64,000 nt of DNA from DASTFY01 sp963829955 (GTDB lineage: Bacteria > Actinomycetota > Acidimicrobiia > Acidimicrobiales > Ilumatobacteraceae), in the NCBI GenBank assembly GCA_963829955.1, contig CAWHKS010000018.1:1-64000 (forward strand), written 5' to 3'. Positions 1 through 8,462 of the stretch are shown in pieces. Position 1 is the stretch's first letter; each line of letters opens with the position of its first letter. The translations under genes were made by a program, and so were the position numbers. Under the pieces are notes generated by a model. That model ran no database searches and was not told where the DNA came from. It saw only the letters and a program-made list of their open reading frames with translations.

Positions 1-1
1 C

Positions 2-124
2 GAGATGCCTCAATGGAGGGAGCAGCTGTTCGTCGTCCTGCACCGCGGCGCCGCCAGTGCCGCCCGCTTCTACTGCCTCCCGTCACAGCAGGTCTTCGAG
101 GTCGGCACCCAGGTCGAGATCTGA
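2..124 (+). CDS. kup: KUP potassium uptake transporter, C-terminal end (partial)
   Basis: Only the last 40 codons are in the window; the frame is open from the left edge to a TGA at 122-124. The peptide ends with a Phe-Tyr-Cys-Leu-Pro segment and a terminal V-G-T-Q-V-E-I, which is the characteristic end of the Kup/HAK potassium transporter family (family knowledge: these proteins end in MGTQ(V/I)EI). It would belong to the cytoplasmic tail of a large K+/H+ symporter. The product is cut by the window edge, so nothing can be said about its membrane part. The identification rests on a short but very family-typical tail. Confidence 0.8.
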   Translation, partial: EMPQWREQLFVVLHRGAASAARFYCLPSQQVFEVGTQVEI

Positions 125-200
125 CAATCCGGGCACGCGGCCTGACCAGCGCCCCGGCAAGCCCGGTTGCCCGCCTCGCCGGGTGGGTAGTGCAGAGGCC

Positions 201-1466
201 GTGCCATGGATACGCAGCCTGATCCGATTTCGCCGGATGCTCCCCGCCGCACTCCTGATCGTTCTGACAGCCTCGACTGCCGCCACGACCGCGGCCGCTT
301 CGATCCCTGCTGCCACCTCGACGGATGTCGCCCAGGTCGGAAGGGCGCTCCGGACCGATCCAGTCTTCGTGGAGCCCGACGCCGAACGTGCGCTCTCCGA
401 GGATGAGGCGGAGTCGTTGCGTTCCGCCATCATGTCGGTTGGTACGCCGATCTTCGTGGCGGTGCTACCTCAATCCGTGCTCGATGTCGCGGGTGGCGAT
501 CCGGCCGTCCTGACCAGCGACGTCGCGGCCGCCACGGATCTTGCCGGTACGTACGCGGTGCTGGCCGGTGACAGCTTCCGAGCGGGCAGCACGTGGCTGC
601 CGTCGGGGGAGGCAGGCCGGCTGGCCAGTGCAGCGTTCCAGACTCACGCGTCCGAGGGGCCGGCCGCTGTGCTCCGGGACTTCGTCGAACGGGTGGGCGG
701 CGCCGCCTCAGAGGCCGGCACGGAGGGCGGCCTGCCCGACCAACGCGGGAGCGCTTCATCGGACGGGGATGGTGGGGGCCTTGGCTTAGCCCCGGTGCTG
801 TTGATCGCCGGCGCCGTCCTCCTGGGTCTGTGGGTATGGCGCCGCCGTCAGCGTGGCAAGGCGGAGCGGCAGCTCGCCCTCCGGCGCGAGGCAGCCGACC
901 GTCAGATGCTGCAGGCGGAGCTCTCGGTGCTGGCCGACGACGTCCTGCGCCTCGAGGACGACGTGGCGCTGCACCCGGAAGCGGCCGAGGACTACGAGGC
1001 GGCCGCCAACCGGTTCAAGGCCGCGAGTGCGGCGCTGGACTTCGCCGACGAACCGATCGACCTCGAGCGGGTGCGGCGGGTGATCGATGAGGCGCGCTAC
1101 TCGATGGACCGGGCGCGTGCCGTCGTGGCCGGGCGGCCGCCGCCTGAGCCGCCGCCGGACCTGCGCCGGCCCGGGCGCCACGGTGAGCCTGCAGTCGATC
1201 TCGACGATGACCGACGTCCCCTCTACGCCGGCTACGCCGAGCCGTACCAGGTGGGCTGGTTCGGGGGTGGCGGCTTGTTCAACGGCCTTCTGCTCGGGGC
1301 GATGCTCGGAGGCTTCGGAGGCTGGGGCTGGGGCGGAACGACCGTCATCAACGAGGGCGACACGTACGTGGACGGCGACGGCGGAGGCGACTTCGGCGGA
1401 GGCGACTTCGGCGGAGGCGACTTCGGGGGAGGCGACTTCGGGGGTGGAGACTTCGGCGGTTCCTGA
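201..1466 (+). CDS. Secreted/membrane protein with Gly-rich tail (Rv1476/TPM-like)
   Basis: I do not recognise a precise function. From a GTG at 201 the product has 421 residues: an Arg-rich n-region and hydrophobic signal segment (about 1-34), an extracytoplasmic domain (about 35-190), one membrane helix (about 193-213, followed by RRRQR as a stop-transfer signal), a charged helical stretch that is probably coiled coil (about 220-300), and a tail with tandem GGGDFGGGDF repeats. The outer domain, beginning with a 'VFVEPDAE' stretch and containing 'PIFVAVLP', resembles actinobacterial Rv1476/DUF6676 and TPM-like periplasmic domains; this is a weak inference. An ATG at 237 is the alternative start but would lose the positive n-region. 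No good ribosome site precedes either start. Confidence 0.7.
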   Translation: MPWIRSLIRFRRMLPAALLIVLTASTAATTAAASIPAATSTDVAQVGRALRTDPVFVEPDAERALSEDEAESLRSAIMSVGTPIFVAVLPQSVLDVAGGDPAVLTSDVAAATDLAGTYAVLAGDSFRAGSTWLPSGEAGRLASAAFQTHASEGPAAVLRDFVERVGGAASEAGTEGGLPDQRGSASSDGDGGGLGLAPVLLIAGAVLLGLWVWRRRQRGKAERQLALRREAADRQMLQAELSVLADDVLRLEDDVALHPEAAEDYEAAANRFKAASAALDFADEPIDLERVRRVIDEARYSMDRARAVVAGRPPPEPPPDLRRPGRHGEPAVDLDDDRRPLYAGYAEPYQVGWFGGGGLFNGLLLGAMLGGFGGWGWGGTTVINEGDTYVDGDGGGDFGGGDFGGGDFGGGDFGGGDFGGS

Positions 1467-1494
1467 GTCGGGCCGGAGCCGGCGACGGTCGCGG

Positions 1495-2394
1495 TCAGCC
1501 ACCCGCACCGGTGATGGTGGCGGCGATATCGCTGGAGGAGTCGCCCGAGCGCTTGAGCACCGCGACGACCAGACCGAGCGCGAGCAACGTCAGCCCGAGC
1601 ATGACGGCCGAGGCGGCGCCGATGTCCGGTCTGATGACCTGGCGCACCGACGAGAACACGTACACCGGGAAGGTGGTCGAGCCGGGCACGCTGACGAACT
1701 GGCTGATGATCACGTTGTCGAGGCTGAAGGTGAAGGCCAGCAGCCCCCCGGCCAGGAGAGCGGGGTAGACGAGCGGGAGCGTGATCTGGCGGAAGGCGCG
1801 TGCGGGTGTTGCGTAGAGGTCGGCGGCGGCCTCCTCGAGCGATTCGTCGAGCCCGGCCATGCGGGCCCGCACGATGAGAGTGACCACCGCCGAACTGAAG
1901 ATCGACTGCCCGATCCAGAGCGGGACCAGACCTTGACGGAAGATCCCGCCCAGGTTGACGAACCAGATCTGGAGGCCGATGGCGTCGACGATCTCGGGCG
2001 TGACGAGGACGAGGAAGACCAGCGCGAGGAACGCCTTCGTCCAGACGCCCGGCCGGCGGGCTAGCGCGATCCCGGCGAGGCCGCCCAGCACGACGGAGAT
2101 GAGCGTGGCGATGAGTGCGACCTTGATCGAGTTCGTCAACGAGGTCTTCAGGTTGTAGTTGTCGAGAAACCGCGTGTACCAGCGGGTTGTGAATCCGCCC
2201 CAGCGGGTGAAGTCACGGCTGTCCGTGAAAGAGTGGATCACGACGAAGGCGATCGGCAGGAACAGGAAGACGTAGACGAGGACCGTCCACAGGCCCAGCC
2301 CGAGGGTCACCGTGTCGAACCGGCGACGCCTGCGCGGCGCGGCTTTGGCCGCCCGGGTCTCGGCACCCGTGGTGGGGATCGTGGTGGTGGTCAT
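1495..2394 (-). CDS. potC: Polyamine ABC transporter permease PotC
   Basis: This is the second inner-membrane permease of a spermidine/putrescine-type importer. The 299-residue product has a basic N-tail (RRRRR near residue 23), six predicted membrane helices, and a conserved EAA-loop region ('ESLEEAAADLYATPARAFRQITLP', around 185-208) that docks on the ATPase. A further MetI-like feature is the FTFSLDNVIISQF segment near 220. It is the last gene of a leftward potA-potD-potB-potC operon, and its ATG overlaps the potB stop by four bases, which implies translational coupling. Substrate is inferred from the whole operon; putrescine and spermidine are both possible. Confidence 0.9.
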   Translation of the reverse strand: MTTTTIPTTGAETRAAKAAPRRRRRFDTVTLGLGLWTVLVYVFLFLPIAFVVIHSFTDSRDFTRWGGFTTRWYTRFLDNYNLKTSLTNSIKVALIATLISVVLGGLAGIALARRPGVWTKAFLALVFLVLVTPEIVDAIGLQIWFVNLGGIFRQGLVPLWIGQSIFSSAVVTLIVRARMAGLDESLEEAAADLYATPARAFRQITLPLVYPALLAGGLLAFTFSLDNVIISQFVSVPGSTTFPVYVFSSVRQVIRPDIGAASAVMLGLTLLALGLVVAVLKRSGDSSSDIAATITGAGG

Positions 2395-3359
2395 GCCGTG
2401 GCCTGCGCCGGTGTGCCTGGCACGAGCGTCACGCTGCGGCGCCGCCTGAGCAGGGCGCGGGTGGTGAAGACGATCAGGGCCGCGACCGTGATGCAGATGA
2501 GGATGCTGAAGATCAGGACCATCGCCACCGCCGAGCCGAGCGCCTTGTTCTGGGCCTGCAGGAACTGGGTGGCGACGAGCGCGCCGGCCATGTTGCCCTG
2601 CGCTCCACCGAGCACGGCGGCCGTGATGTAGTCACCGGACAGAGGGATGAACACCAGCAGGAGCCCGGCCACGATCCCTGGCGAGGAGAGCGGCAACGTG
2701 ACCTGGAAGAACGTGCGCACCCGGTTGGCTCCGAGGTCCTTGCTGGCTTCCCGTAACGCCGGGTCGAGCCGGTCGAGCGCGACGAAGAGCGGGAAGATCA
2801 TCAGGGGCAGGTAGTTGTAGACCACGGCGAGCTGCACCGCGAAGCGGGTGTCCAGAAGTTGGAGGTTGGAATCGCGCAGGCCGATGTCCTGGAACCAGTT
2901 CGAGAAGAACCCACTCGGCGACAGCACGATGCGCCACGCGATCGTCCGGATCAGGTAGTTCGTCCAGAACGGGATGATGGCGAGGCCGAGCAGGACCCCG
3001 CGCCAGCGCGGAGGCACCTTCACGGCGATGAAGTAGGCCACCGGGAAGCCGATCAGCAGGCACAGGGCGGTGCCGATGATCGAGGTTCGCAGCGTCTGCC
3101 TCAGCACCTGGAAGAAGGTCGCGCTCAGCGCATCGCCGTAGCGGTCCAGCGTGGGCGGGCTGGTGTCGACGTCGCCCGCTGACCCCTGGATCTTGGTGCC
3201 GAAGCTGTAGACGACGATGAAGACGAGCGGGACGACGAAGAAGCCGAGGTACCACAGCCACGCAGGCAGGGCGAGCGCGAACTTCGGCACGAGCGAGCGT
3301 CGCTTGCGCGGTGGCGCAGATCTGAGTTCGACCTCGCTCGTGACCACTGGTGTCGTCAA
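2391..3359 (-). CDS. potB: Polyamine ABC transporter permease PotB
   Basis: First permease of the polyamine importer, 322 residues. It has a short basic N-terminus (PPRKRRS), a long periplasmic loop after helix 1 ('YSFGTKIQGSAGDVDTSPPT') and the EAA loop 'REASKDLGANRVRTFFQVTLPLSSPGI' near residues 205-230. Length and six-helix layout match PotB/PotH. The start ATG overlaps the potD stop (ATGA) and its own stop overlaps potC, so the two permeases should be made in equal amounts. There are no anomalies. A related function (other ABC uptake of small amines) cannot be excluded by sequence alone. Confidence 0.9.
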   Translation of the reverse strand: MTTPVVTSEVELRSAPPRKRRSLVPKFALALPAWLWYLGFFVVPLVFIVVYSFGTKIQGSAGDVDTSPPTLDRYGDALSATFFQVLRQTLRTSIIGTALCLLIGFPVAYFIAVKVPPRWRGVLLGLAIIPFWTNYLIRTIAWRIVLSPSGFFSNWFQDIGLRDSNLQLLDTRFAVQLAVVYNYLPLMIFPLFVALDRLDPALREASKDLGANRVRTFFQVTLPLSSPGIVAGLLLVFIPLSGDYITAAVLGGAQGNMAGALVATQFLQAQNKALGSAVAMVLIFSILICITVAALIVFTTRALLRRRRSVTLVPGTPAQATA

Positions 3360-4522
3360 CCGCCGGCGGCGGCCTTGACCTTGTTGTAGATGTCGACCTG
3401 GCGGTCCTGGGCCGAGTTGATCTCCTGGGTGGACATGGTCTTCACCTGCTCAGGCGAGAAGAAGATGATCTCCGGATACTTCGTGTCGGCCATCTGCTCC
3501 TCGATGCCCTTCACCGCGGTGTGGTAGCCGTGGTACTCGAGCTCCTTGGCCGAGTTCTCCGGCTCGAGGATGTAGTTGATGAAGTCGTAGGCGGCGTCGA
3601 GGTTGTTCGCTCCCTTCACGATGGTCCAGTTGTCCATCCAGAGCTCCGTCTGCGGTGCGCCGAGCCCCCACGTGTACTTGGAGGGGTCGTCGCCGGCGTC
3701 TTCGACGGCCAGGAGCCCGGCGCGGGCGTCGCCGTTCCACACCTGCGACAGCGCGTAGTTCCCTTGCGTGAGGTTGATGCCCGGGTAGGAGTCGAACGCC
3801 TTGATGTGCGTGGCGAACTCGTTGACCATGAAGTCTTCGGCCTTGTCGAGGTCGTCCTCGTTCTCGGTGTTCCAGTCGATGCCGTTAGCCCAGAAGTACA
3901 CGCCGGTCTGGTAGGCGGGGGCGTCGAGCATGGACATGTTGCCGCTCGCCGGCCCCATCGCAGCGTCGATGAAGTCCTGCCAGGTCTCGATGGGCGTCGT
4001 GAGCACCGTGTTGTCGTAGATCCAACCCGTCGAGCCCCAGTCCTTGGGCACGCTGTACTTGTTCCCGGGATCGAACGGCTGGCTGGCGTACAGAGGATCG
4101 ATGTTCTCGAAGTTCGGGATCCTGTCCAGGTCGAGCTCTTCGAGCAGACCGTTCTGCACCATCTGGGGGATGAATGATCCGGTCGGGACCACCACGTCGT
4201 AGCCGGAGGAGCCCTTGGAGGCGGCGAGCTTCTGGATGGCCTCCTCGTTCGAGTCGTAGATGTCGGTGGTGACGTTGCCCCAGGAGCCGATGACGTCAGG
4301 GTCGTCGTACTCGGCCCACGTGTACAGGTTGATGCTGCCTCCGCCGCCTCCTCCGCCCCCGCTGCCCTCGTCGTCGCTGCTGCCGCACGCGGCAAGGAAC
4401 GCCGCGCCGGCCGCGGTCCCCGCGGCGAGTCCGAGGAAACGCCGTCGGCTCAGGGACTGGGCGAGCCGGCTGGCGGTCGTCCGCGGGACCAGGATTCGAG
4501 TGGTGTCTTGCTTGCGTGCCAT
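3356..4522 (-). CDS. potD: Polyamine-binding lipoprotein PotD (Tat signal)
   Basis: Extracellular substrate-binding protein of the polyamine transporter. With the ATG at 4522 (AGGAG four bases upstream) it has 388 residues. A twin-arginine signal SRRRFLGL (24-31) leads to a lipobox LAAC with Cys46, followed by a Gly/Ser linker, so the mature protein is lipid-anchored outside the membrane. The mature part has the type-II binding fold hallmarks of PotD/PotF ('INLYTWAEYDDPDVI', 'VVVPTGSFIPQM', 'PKDWGSTGWIYDN'). A longer reading from 4564 exists but would put 14 residues before the good ribosome site. It lies between potA (22 bp upstream) and potB. Confidence 0.9.
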   Translation of the reverse strand: MARKQDTTRILVPRTTASRLAQSLSRRRFLGLAAGTAAGAAFLAACGSSDDEGSGGGGGGGGSINLYTWAEYDDPDVIGSWGNVTTDIYDSNEEAIQKLAASKGSSGYDVVVPTGSFIPQMVQNGLLEELDLDRIPNFENIDPLYASQPFDPGNKYSVPKDWGSTGWIYDNTVLTTPIETWQDFIDAAMGPASGNMSMLDAPAYQTGVYFWANGIDWNTENEDDLDKAEDFMVNEFATHIKAFDSYPGINLTQGNYALSQVWNGDARAGLLAVEDAGDDPSKYTWGLGAPQTELWMDNWTIVKGANNLDAAYDFINYILEPENSAKELEYHGYHTAVKGIEEQMADTKYPEIIFFSPEQVKTMSTQEINSAQDRQVDIYNKVKAAAGG

Positions 4523-4544
4523 GGGGTCTCCTGATTGTGGGTGT

Positions 4545-5678
4545 TCAAGTGCCGGCCGCGACAACGATCTCGTCGATCGGGTCGGACGTGCGTACGAGCG
4601 CGGCTTGGTCGTGCGGGAAGAGCTGGACGAGCTCGGCGGGCCACGAGCACCAGACCGGCTGACCGGCAGCGAGGCGTGGTGCGTTGTGCCGGGGGAGGCG
4701 GACGAGGACCTCGCGCGTCCCGGAGATGACGACGTACTGGATCACGTCGCCGAGGTGGGAGATGCCGGCCAGCGTTCCCGCCAGCTGGTTCGGCCCGGAC
4801 GGTGGCTCCTCGCCGGTGATCGTGATCGCCTCGGGACGGACCGCGGCAAGGCCGGGACGGCCAGGCGCGGTGCCGGCCCCTTCACGATGCGCGACCACGG
4901 TGACTCCGTCCGCGTGGAGCTGTCCGTCACCGGCGAGCACGCCGTCAAGGAAGTTGTTCTGGCCGATGAACCCGGCGACGAAGGCCGACGACGGGTTCTC
5001 GTAGATCTCGTTCGGGCCGTTCAGCTGCTCCACGCGTCCGTCCAACATGACCGCGATGCGGTCGGACATCGACAGGGCCTCCTCCTGGTCGTGGGTGACG
5101 AACACGAACGTGATGCCGAGCTGGTTCTGGAGCAGCTTGAGCTCGATCTGCATCTCCTGACGCAGCTTGCGGTCGAGGGCCCCGAGCGGCTCGTCGAGGA
5201 GCAGCACGGACGGCTTGTTGACCAGGGCGCGCGCGAGCGCCACCCGCTGCTGCTGGCCTCCGGACATCTGCCGGGGCCTGCGCTTGGCGAGCTTGGTCAT
5301 CTTGACCATCTCCAACGCCTCCCCGACCCGGCGGCCCACGTCCGCCTTTCTCGTCCGCTTCTGCCGCAGGCCGTAGGCGACGTTCTCGGCGACGGTCATG
5401 TGCGGGAACAGGGCGTAGTGCTGGAAGACCGTGTTCACGTCCCGTCGGTACGGAGGAACTCCTTGCACGTACTCGCCGGAGATGCGGATGAAGCCTTCGT
5501 CCGGCTGCTCGAAGCCGGCCAGGAGGCGCAGCGTCGTGGTCTTGCCGCAGCCCGAGGGACCCAGGAGGGACAGGAACTCCCCGGGGAGCACCTCGATGGT
5601 CACATCGTCGACCGCGATGGTGGAGCCGAACCGTTTGGTGACGTCGACGATCTCCACCGACCCGCGCTCATTGCTCAT
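4545..5678 (-). CDS. potA: Polyamine ABC transporter ATPase PotA
   Basis: Cytoplasmic ATPase that powers the PotBC channel. From the ATG at 5678 (AAGGGGGA ribosome site) it has 377 residues: Walker A GPSGCGKTT (40-48), Q-loop near 85, signature MSGGQQQR near 143, Walker B LLLDEP near 163 with D-loop ALD, H-switch VTHDQEEA, and a C-terminal TOBE domain (about 285-375, 'AVRPEAITI'). This domain order is that of PotA/MalK-type importers. It is first in the leftward operon and presumably carries the promoter in the 130-bp gap before the next gene. An upstream in-frame ATG at 5744 has no ribosome site. Confidence 0.92.
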   Translation of the reverse strand: MSNERGSVEIVDVTKRFGSTIAVDDVTIEVLPGEFLSLLGPSGCGKTTTLRLLAGFEQPDEGFIRISGEYVQGVPPYRRDVNTVFQHYALFPHMTVAENVAYGLRQKRTRKADVGRRVGEALEMVKMTKLAKRRPRQMSGGQQQRVALARALVNKPSVLLLDEPLGALDRKLRQEMQIELKLLQNQLGITFVFVTHDQEEALSMSDRIAVMLDGRVEQLNGPNEIYENPSSAFVAGFIGQNNFLDGVLAGDGQLHADGVTVVAHREGAGTAPGRPGLAAVRPEAITITGEEPPSGPNQLAGTLAGISHLGDVIQYVVISGTREVLVRLPRHNAPRLAAGQPVWCSWPAELVQLFPHDQAALVRTSDPIDEIVVAAGT

Positions 5679-5809
5679 CTCTTCCCCCTTCAGCTGCCCG
5701 GTGTTCCATCTCGGCAGGTCGCGGCCCGATGTGGCGCGGGTCACAATAATCGTGCTGCACGGATGCTCGCGTGCGGGACGGCTCCCGGCAGGGAATCCAG
5801 CTCAGCTGA

Positions 5810-7261
5810 TCAGTCGGTCCCCGGGCGGCGGGTGGTCTCCTTCTCGGGGTCGCCCTTGTAACCGTGGGGGAAGGTCCGAAGGAGCTCCTCCTGTGTCGGT
5901 TCGTGATGCTCGTGGGCCTCGGGGGGCAGAAGCGCGGCGATCGCCTTCATGATCCGCTTCGTGTCGGCGTTGGGGCTGCGGTACTTGAGCGTCACCGGCG
6001 GCCCGACCCTGATCCGCACGACGGGCGGACTGGTCACGTTGAGGATGTTGGGCAGCCGGGCCGACCTCGGCCACACCTTCTCCGTCCCCCAAAGCCCGAC
6101 GGGGATGACCGGCGCGTGAGCCATGGCGGCCAGCCGGGCCGCGCCCCAACGGCCCTTGAGCTCCGGATCGAAGAACGCCTTGCCGCGCGGGATCGTGCCC
6201 TCCGGCATGATCGCCACCATCTGACCCGCCTGGAGCGCCTCGGCCGCATGGCGCAGCGGCTCGTCCGAGCCGGAGGCGCGCTCGACGCGGATGCCTCCCA
6301 TCGCCTTCGCGATCTGGCCGACGATGGGCGCGTCGAACACCTCCTTCTTGCCGAGGAAGCGCACGGTGCGGCCGCTGCGGGCGACGACCATGGCGACCGC
6401 CGTGGCGTCGAAGTACGAGCGGTGGTTGGCGACGAGGATGGCGGGACCCGCGGCCGGGATGTGGTGCACGCCATCGATGTCCCACCGCGCGAACGGGATG
6501 GTGGACGGCCTTGTGAGCGCCAGTGCGAGCTGCTGGGGCTCGAGGTCCAGGATCGGCAGTTTCGGCACCCCCGGGGGGACGTCTAGGTGCAGGACCGGCC
6601 AGCGGCGGGCCAGGGCCATGACCAGCATGCGCGGGTCCGGGTTGACGGCGACGGGGTGTCCGACCGAGGAGAGGAGCGGCGTGTCGTAGACGCTGTCGGA
6701 GTAGGCGTAGCTGTTCGCCATGTCGATGTCGTGGCGGTTGGCCCACTCCCGCACCGCTTCCAGCTTCCCGTTCGCCCACACGAACGGCCCGACGATCGAG
6801 CCGTCGTACGTGCCATCGGCGTTGACGCCGTACGTCGTCGCCACGACGTCGTCGAAGCCGAGCCGTTCGGCCAGCGGGCGTACGAGATCGGCCGGTGTCG
6901 TGGTGGCCATCACCAGCTTGCGGCCGGCCGCCTTGTGCTGCTCGATGATCGGGCCGGCGAAGGGTTGGAGCATGCCGCTGAGCACGTCGGCGGCCGCATC
7001 TGCTGCGGCCTGGACCGCGGCCCGCGGGCGCCCCCGGGCCATGGTGGCGCCCTGGCGGGCCAGCATCATGCTCGGGAGGTTCTCCCCCACCCGGCTGAAC
7101 AGGCCGTAGACCATGCGCTCGCCCGGGATCGAACGGGTGACGAGGCCGGCCGACCGCATGGCCTCCGAGAAGACCAAGCCGCTCCCGCCCGAGAGCAGGG
7201 TGCGATCGAGGTCGAAGAAAGCCGCGGACCGGTCGGACCGTCGATCCTTGGGGTCCGGCAT
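5810..7261 (-). CDS. HAD-IB phosphatase / 1-acylglycerol-3-phosphate acyltransferase fusion
   Basis: Two-domain lipid enzyme of 483 residues. The N-terminal HAD-IB hydrolase has the nucleophile motif FFDLDRTLL (Asp17, Asp19), a Lys near 115 and the metal-binding DSVYD near 189. The C-terminal PlsC-type acyltransferase has the catalytic NHRSYFD (279-285) and the substrate motif PEGTIPRG (353-360). Such SerB-PlsC fusions are common in Actinobacteria and act at the membrane face in phospholipid or glycerolipid assembly; the phosphatase substrate is unknown. The start at 7261 is chosen because the HAD motif sits at the normal distance from it; the frame stays open further upstream through the C-loop RNA region. 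It is divergent from the LysR gene. Confidence 0.88.
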   Translation of the reverse strand: MPDPKDRRSDRSAAFFDLDRTLLSGGSGLVFSEAMRSAGLVTRSIPGERMVYGLFSRVGENLPSMMLARQGATMARGRPRAAVQAAADAAADVLSGMLQPFAGPIIEQHKAAGRKLVMATTTPADLVRPLAERLGFDDVVATTYGVNADGTYDGSIVGPFVWANGKLEAVREWANRHDIDMANSYAYSDSVYDTPLLSSVGHPVAVNPDPRMLVMALARRWPVLHLDVPPGVPKLPILDLEPQQLALALTRPSTIPFARWDIDGVHHIPAAGPAILVANHRSYFDATAVAMVVARSGRTVRFLGKKEVFDAPIVGQIAKAMGGIRVERASGSDEPLRHAAEALQAGQMVAIMPEGTIPRGKAFFDPELKGRWGAARLAAMAHAPVIPVGLWGTEKVWPRSARLPNILNVTSPPVVRIRVGPPVTLKYRSPNADTKRIMKAIAALLPPEAHEHHEPTQEELLRTFPHGYKGDPEKETTRRPGTD

Positions 7262-7279
7262 GAGCGGTGACCGTAACCG

Positions 7280-7397
7280 AAAACGGGAAAGGCGCCGCTG
7301 GGGAGCGGCGCCTCTCGACCGAGAAGCTCGCGGAGCTGGGGGAGCTCCGGAGTCGAGCCTCTTTCGAGCGGGGTTGGGGGAACCTCGCTTCGAATTA
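7280..7397 (-). ncRNA. Candidate 6C RNA (hairpins with C-rich loops plus terminator)
   Basis: On the minus strand, three hairpins with all-C loops follow one another. Hairpin 1 is AGCGAGGTT/AACCCCGCT around loop CCCCC (7367-7388). Hairpin 2 is CGGAGCT/AGCTCCG around CCCCC (7331-7349). Hairpin 3 is a perfect 10-bp stem AGGCGCCGCT/AGCGGCGCCT around CCCC (7290-7313), followed by TTCCCGTTTTC, like a factor-independent terminator. This is the architecture of the actinobacterial 6C small RNA: two C-loop hairpins and a terminator. In mycobacteria 6C RNA (B11) also lies beside a HAD-IB hydrolase gene, as here, although there it is divergent. The loops have five rather than six C, so the family call is probable, not certain. 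Confidence 0.62.
7290..7313 (-). terminator. Terminator hairpin of the C-loop RNA
   Basis: A perfect 10-bp G+C-rich stem with a 4-nt loop is followed on the minus strand by TTCCCGTTTTC. It lies 29 bp upstream of the start codon at 7261, so it would end the small RNA before the phosphatase/acyltransferase gene, or act as an attenuator if that gene has no own promoter. Confidence 0.6.
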
Positions 7398-7402
7398 GTG
7401 AA

Positions 7403-7431
7403 AGTATGCACGAACTCCCGGCATCTTTCAA
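7403..7431 (-). promoter_or_regulatory. Sigma-70-like promoter for the C-loop RNA
   Basis: On the minus strand, TTGAAA (7431-7426) and CATACT (7408-7403) are separated by exactly 17 bp. Both differ from the housekeeping consensus by little. Transcription would start near 7397, just ahead of the first C-loop hairpin. Confidence 0.6.
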
Positions 7432-7488
7432 CCTGGAGGGGACGATACGGGCCATCGTTCCTACCGATGGGTGACGTACGATGCGCCG

Positions 7489-8451
7489 ATGGACCTGCGC
7501 CAACTCGCGGCCTTGGTGGCCGTGGACGACCACGGCTCGTTCTCGGCCGCGGCGCGGGCGCTCTACACCGTGCAGTCCAACGTCTCGGCCCACATCGCCC
7601 ACCTGGAGCGCGAGCTGGGGGTGACCCTCGTCGACCGGGCGAAGGGTCGGCTGACCCCGGAAGGCATCGTCGTGGTGGCGCGGGCCCGGCGGATCCAGCG
7701 CGAGCTGGACGCGCTGACGGCCGACGCGGTCTCGATGGGCCAGGAGGTGGCCGGCGACGCCCGGCTCGGGGTCATCGGCACGACCGCTCGCTGGCTGGTG
7801 CCGCAGCTCCTCGGGGCCGTCCACGCCGCCCACCCGAAGGTGCAGGTCGTGATCCTGGAGGCCAGCACCACCTCGCTGGTCCCCCTCGTGGTCGGCGGCG
7901 GGCTCGACCTGGCCGTGGTCAACCTGCCCGTCGAGGACCCGGAGATCGACACGTCACTGCTGTTCACGGAGGAGCTCGTGCTGCTGGCCACGCCGGCCAG
8001 CCCCCTCTACGGGCGGACGGAGGTGAGCTTCTCAGAGCTCTCCGGCCATCCGCTCGTGCTGCCTCCTCCCGGCACCGCCCTGCGCCGTGACCTCGATGCG
8101 GAGGCCCGCCGCGCCGGGGTGACCCTGCGGCCCCAGGCCGAGATCGACGGCGTTCGGCTGATGGCCTCGCTCGCCTTCGAGGGCTACGGCTCGACCATCG
8201 TGCCGACCACCGCGGTGCCAGGTTGGCTGAAGGGCGACTTCTCGCGCATCCCCATCAGTGATCTCGCGCTCCGCCAGGTGGGATTGGCGCGACGGCGCCG
8301 CGCCATGCTCAGCGCGTCCGCGCGGGCGGTCGCCGACGTCCTGCAGGACGTCATCGGGGCCAAGGGTCCGAAGCAGCGCGGTGTGCGGGTCCGGCCTCCA
8401 TCCGACAACGCTGTGCCGAGCAACGACGACCGGTCGAGCCTGCCGCAGTAG
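7489..8451 (+). CDS. LysR-family transcriptional regulator
   Basis: DNA-binding regulator of 320 residues. The typical LysR start MDLRQL is followed by a winged helix-turn-helix (about 5-60, with 'GSFSAAARALYTVQSNVSAHIAHLERELGVTLVDR') and a periplasmic-binding-like effector domain (about 85-290). The ATG at 7489 is chosen over 7471 because MDLRQL is the family's normal beginning. It lies just upstream of an acyl-CoA carboxylase subunit gene with only 11 bp between them, so it may be co-transcribed with and control that gene, or the divergent lipid gene; both are inferences. The effector is unknown. Confidence 0.9.
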   Translation: MDLRQLAALVAVDDHGSFSAAARALYTVQSNVSAHIAHLERELGVTLVDRAKGRLTPEGIVVVARARRIQRELDALTADAVSMGQEVAGDARLGVIGTTARWLVPQLLGAVHAAHPKVQVVILEASTTSLVPLVVGGGLDLAVVNLPVEDPEIDTSLLFTEELVLLATPASPLYGRTEVSFSELSGHPLVLPPPGTALRRDLDAEARRAGVTLRPQAEIDGVRLMASLAFEGYGSTIVPTTAVPGWLKGDFSRIPISDLALRQVGLARRRRAMLSASARAVADVLQDVIGAKGPKQRGVRVRPPSDNAVPSNDDRSSLPQ

Positions 8452-8462
8452 CCTGCCGCCCG

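Noticed and set aside
1381..1465. Tandem repeat as a CRISPR-like array
   Set aside because: The repeat encodes GGGDF in frame at the protein's C-terminus with no spacers; no CRISPR or cas gene was seen anywhere.
7281..7440. tRNA gene between the HAD fusion and LysR genes
   Set aside because: A GGTT...AACC arm looked like a T-arm, but no acceptor stem, anticodon arm or GTTCRAAYC loop could be built. The C-loop hairpin reading fits better.
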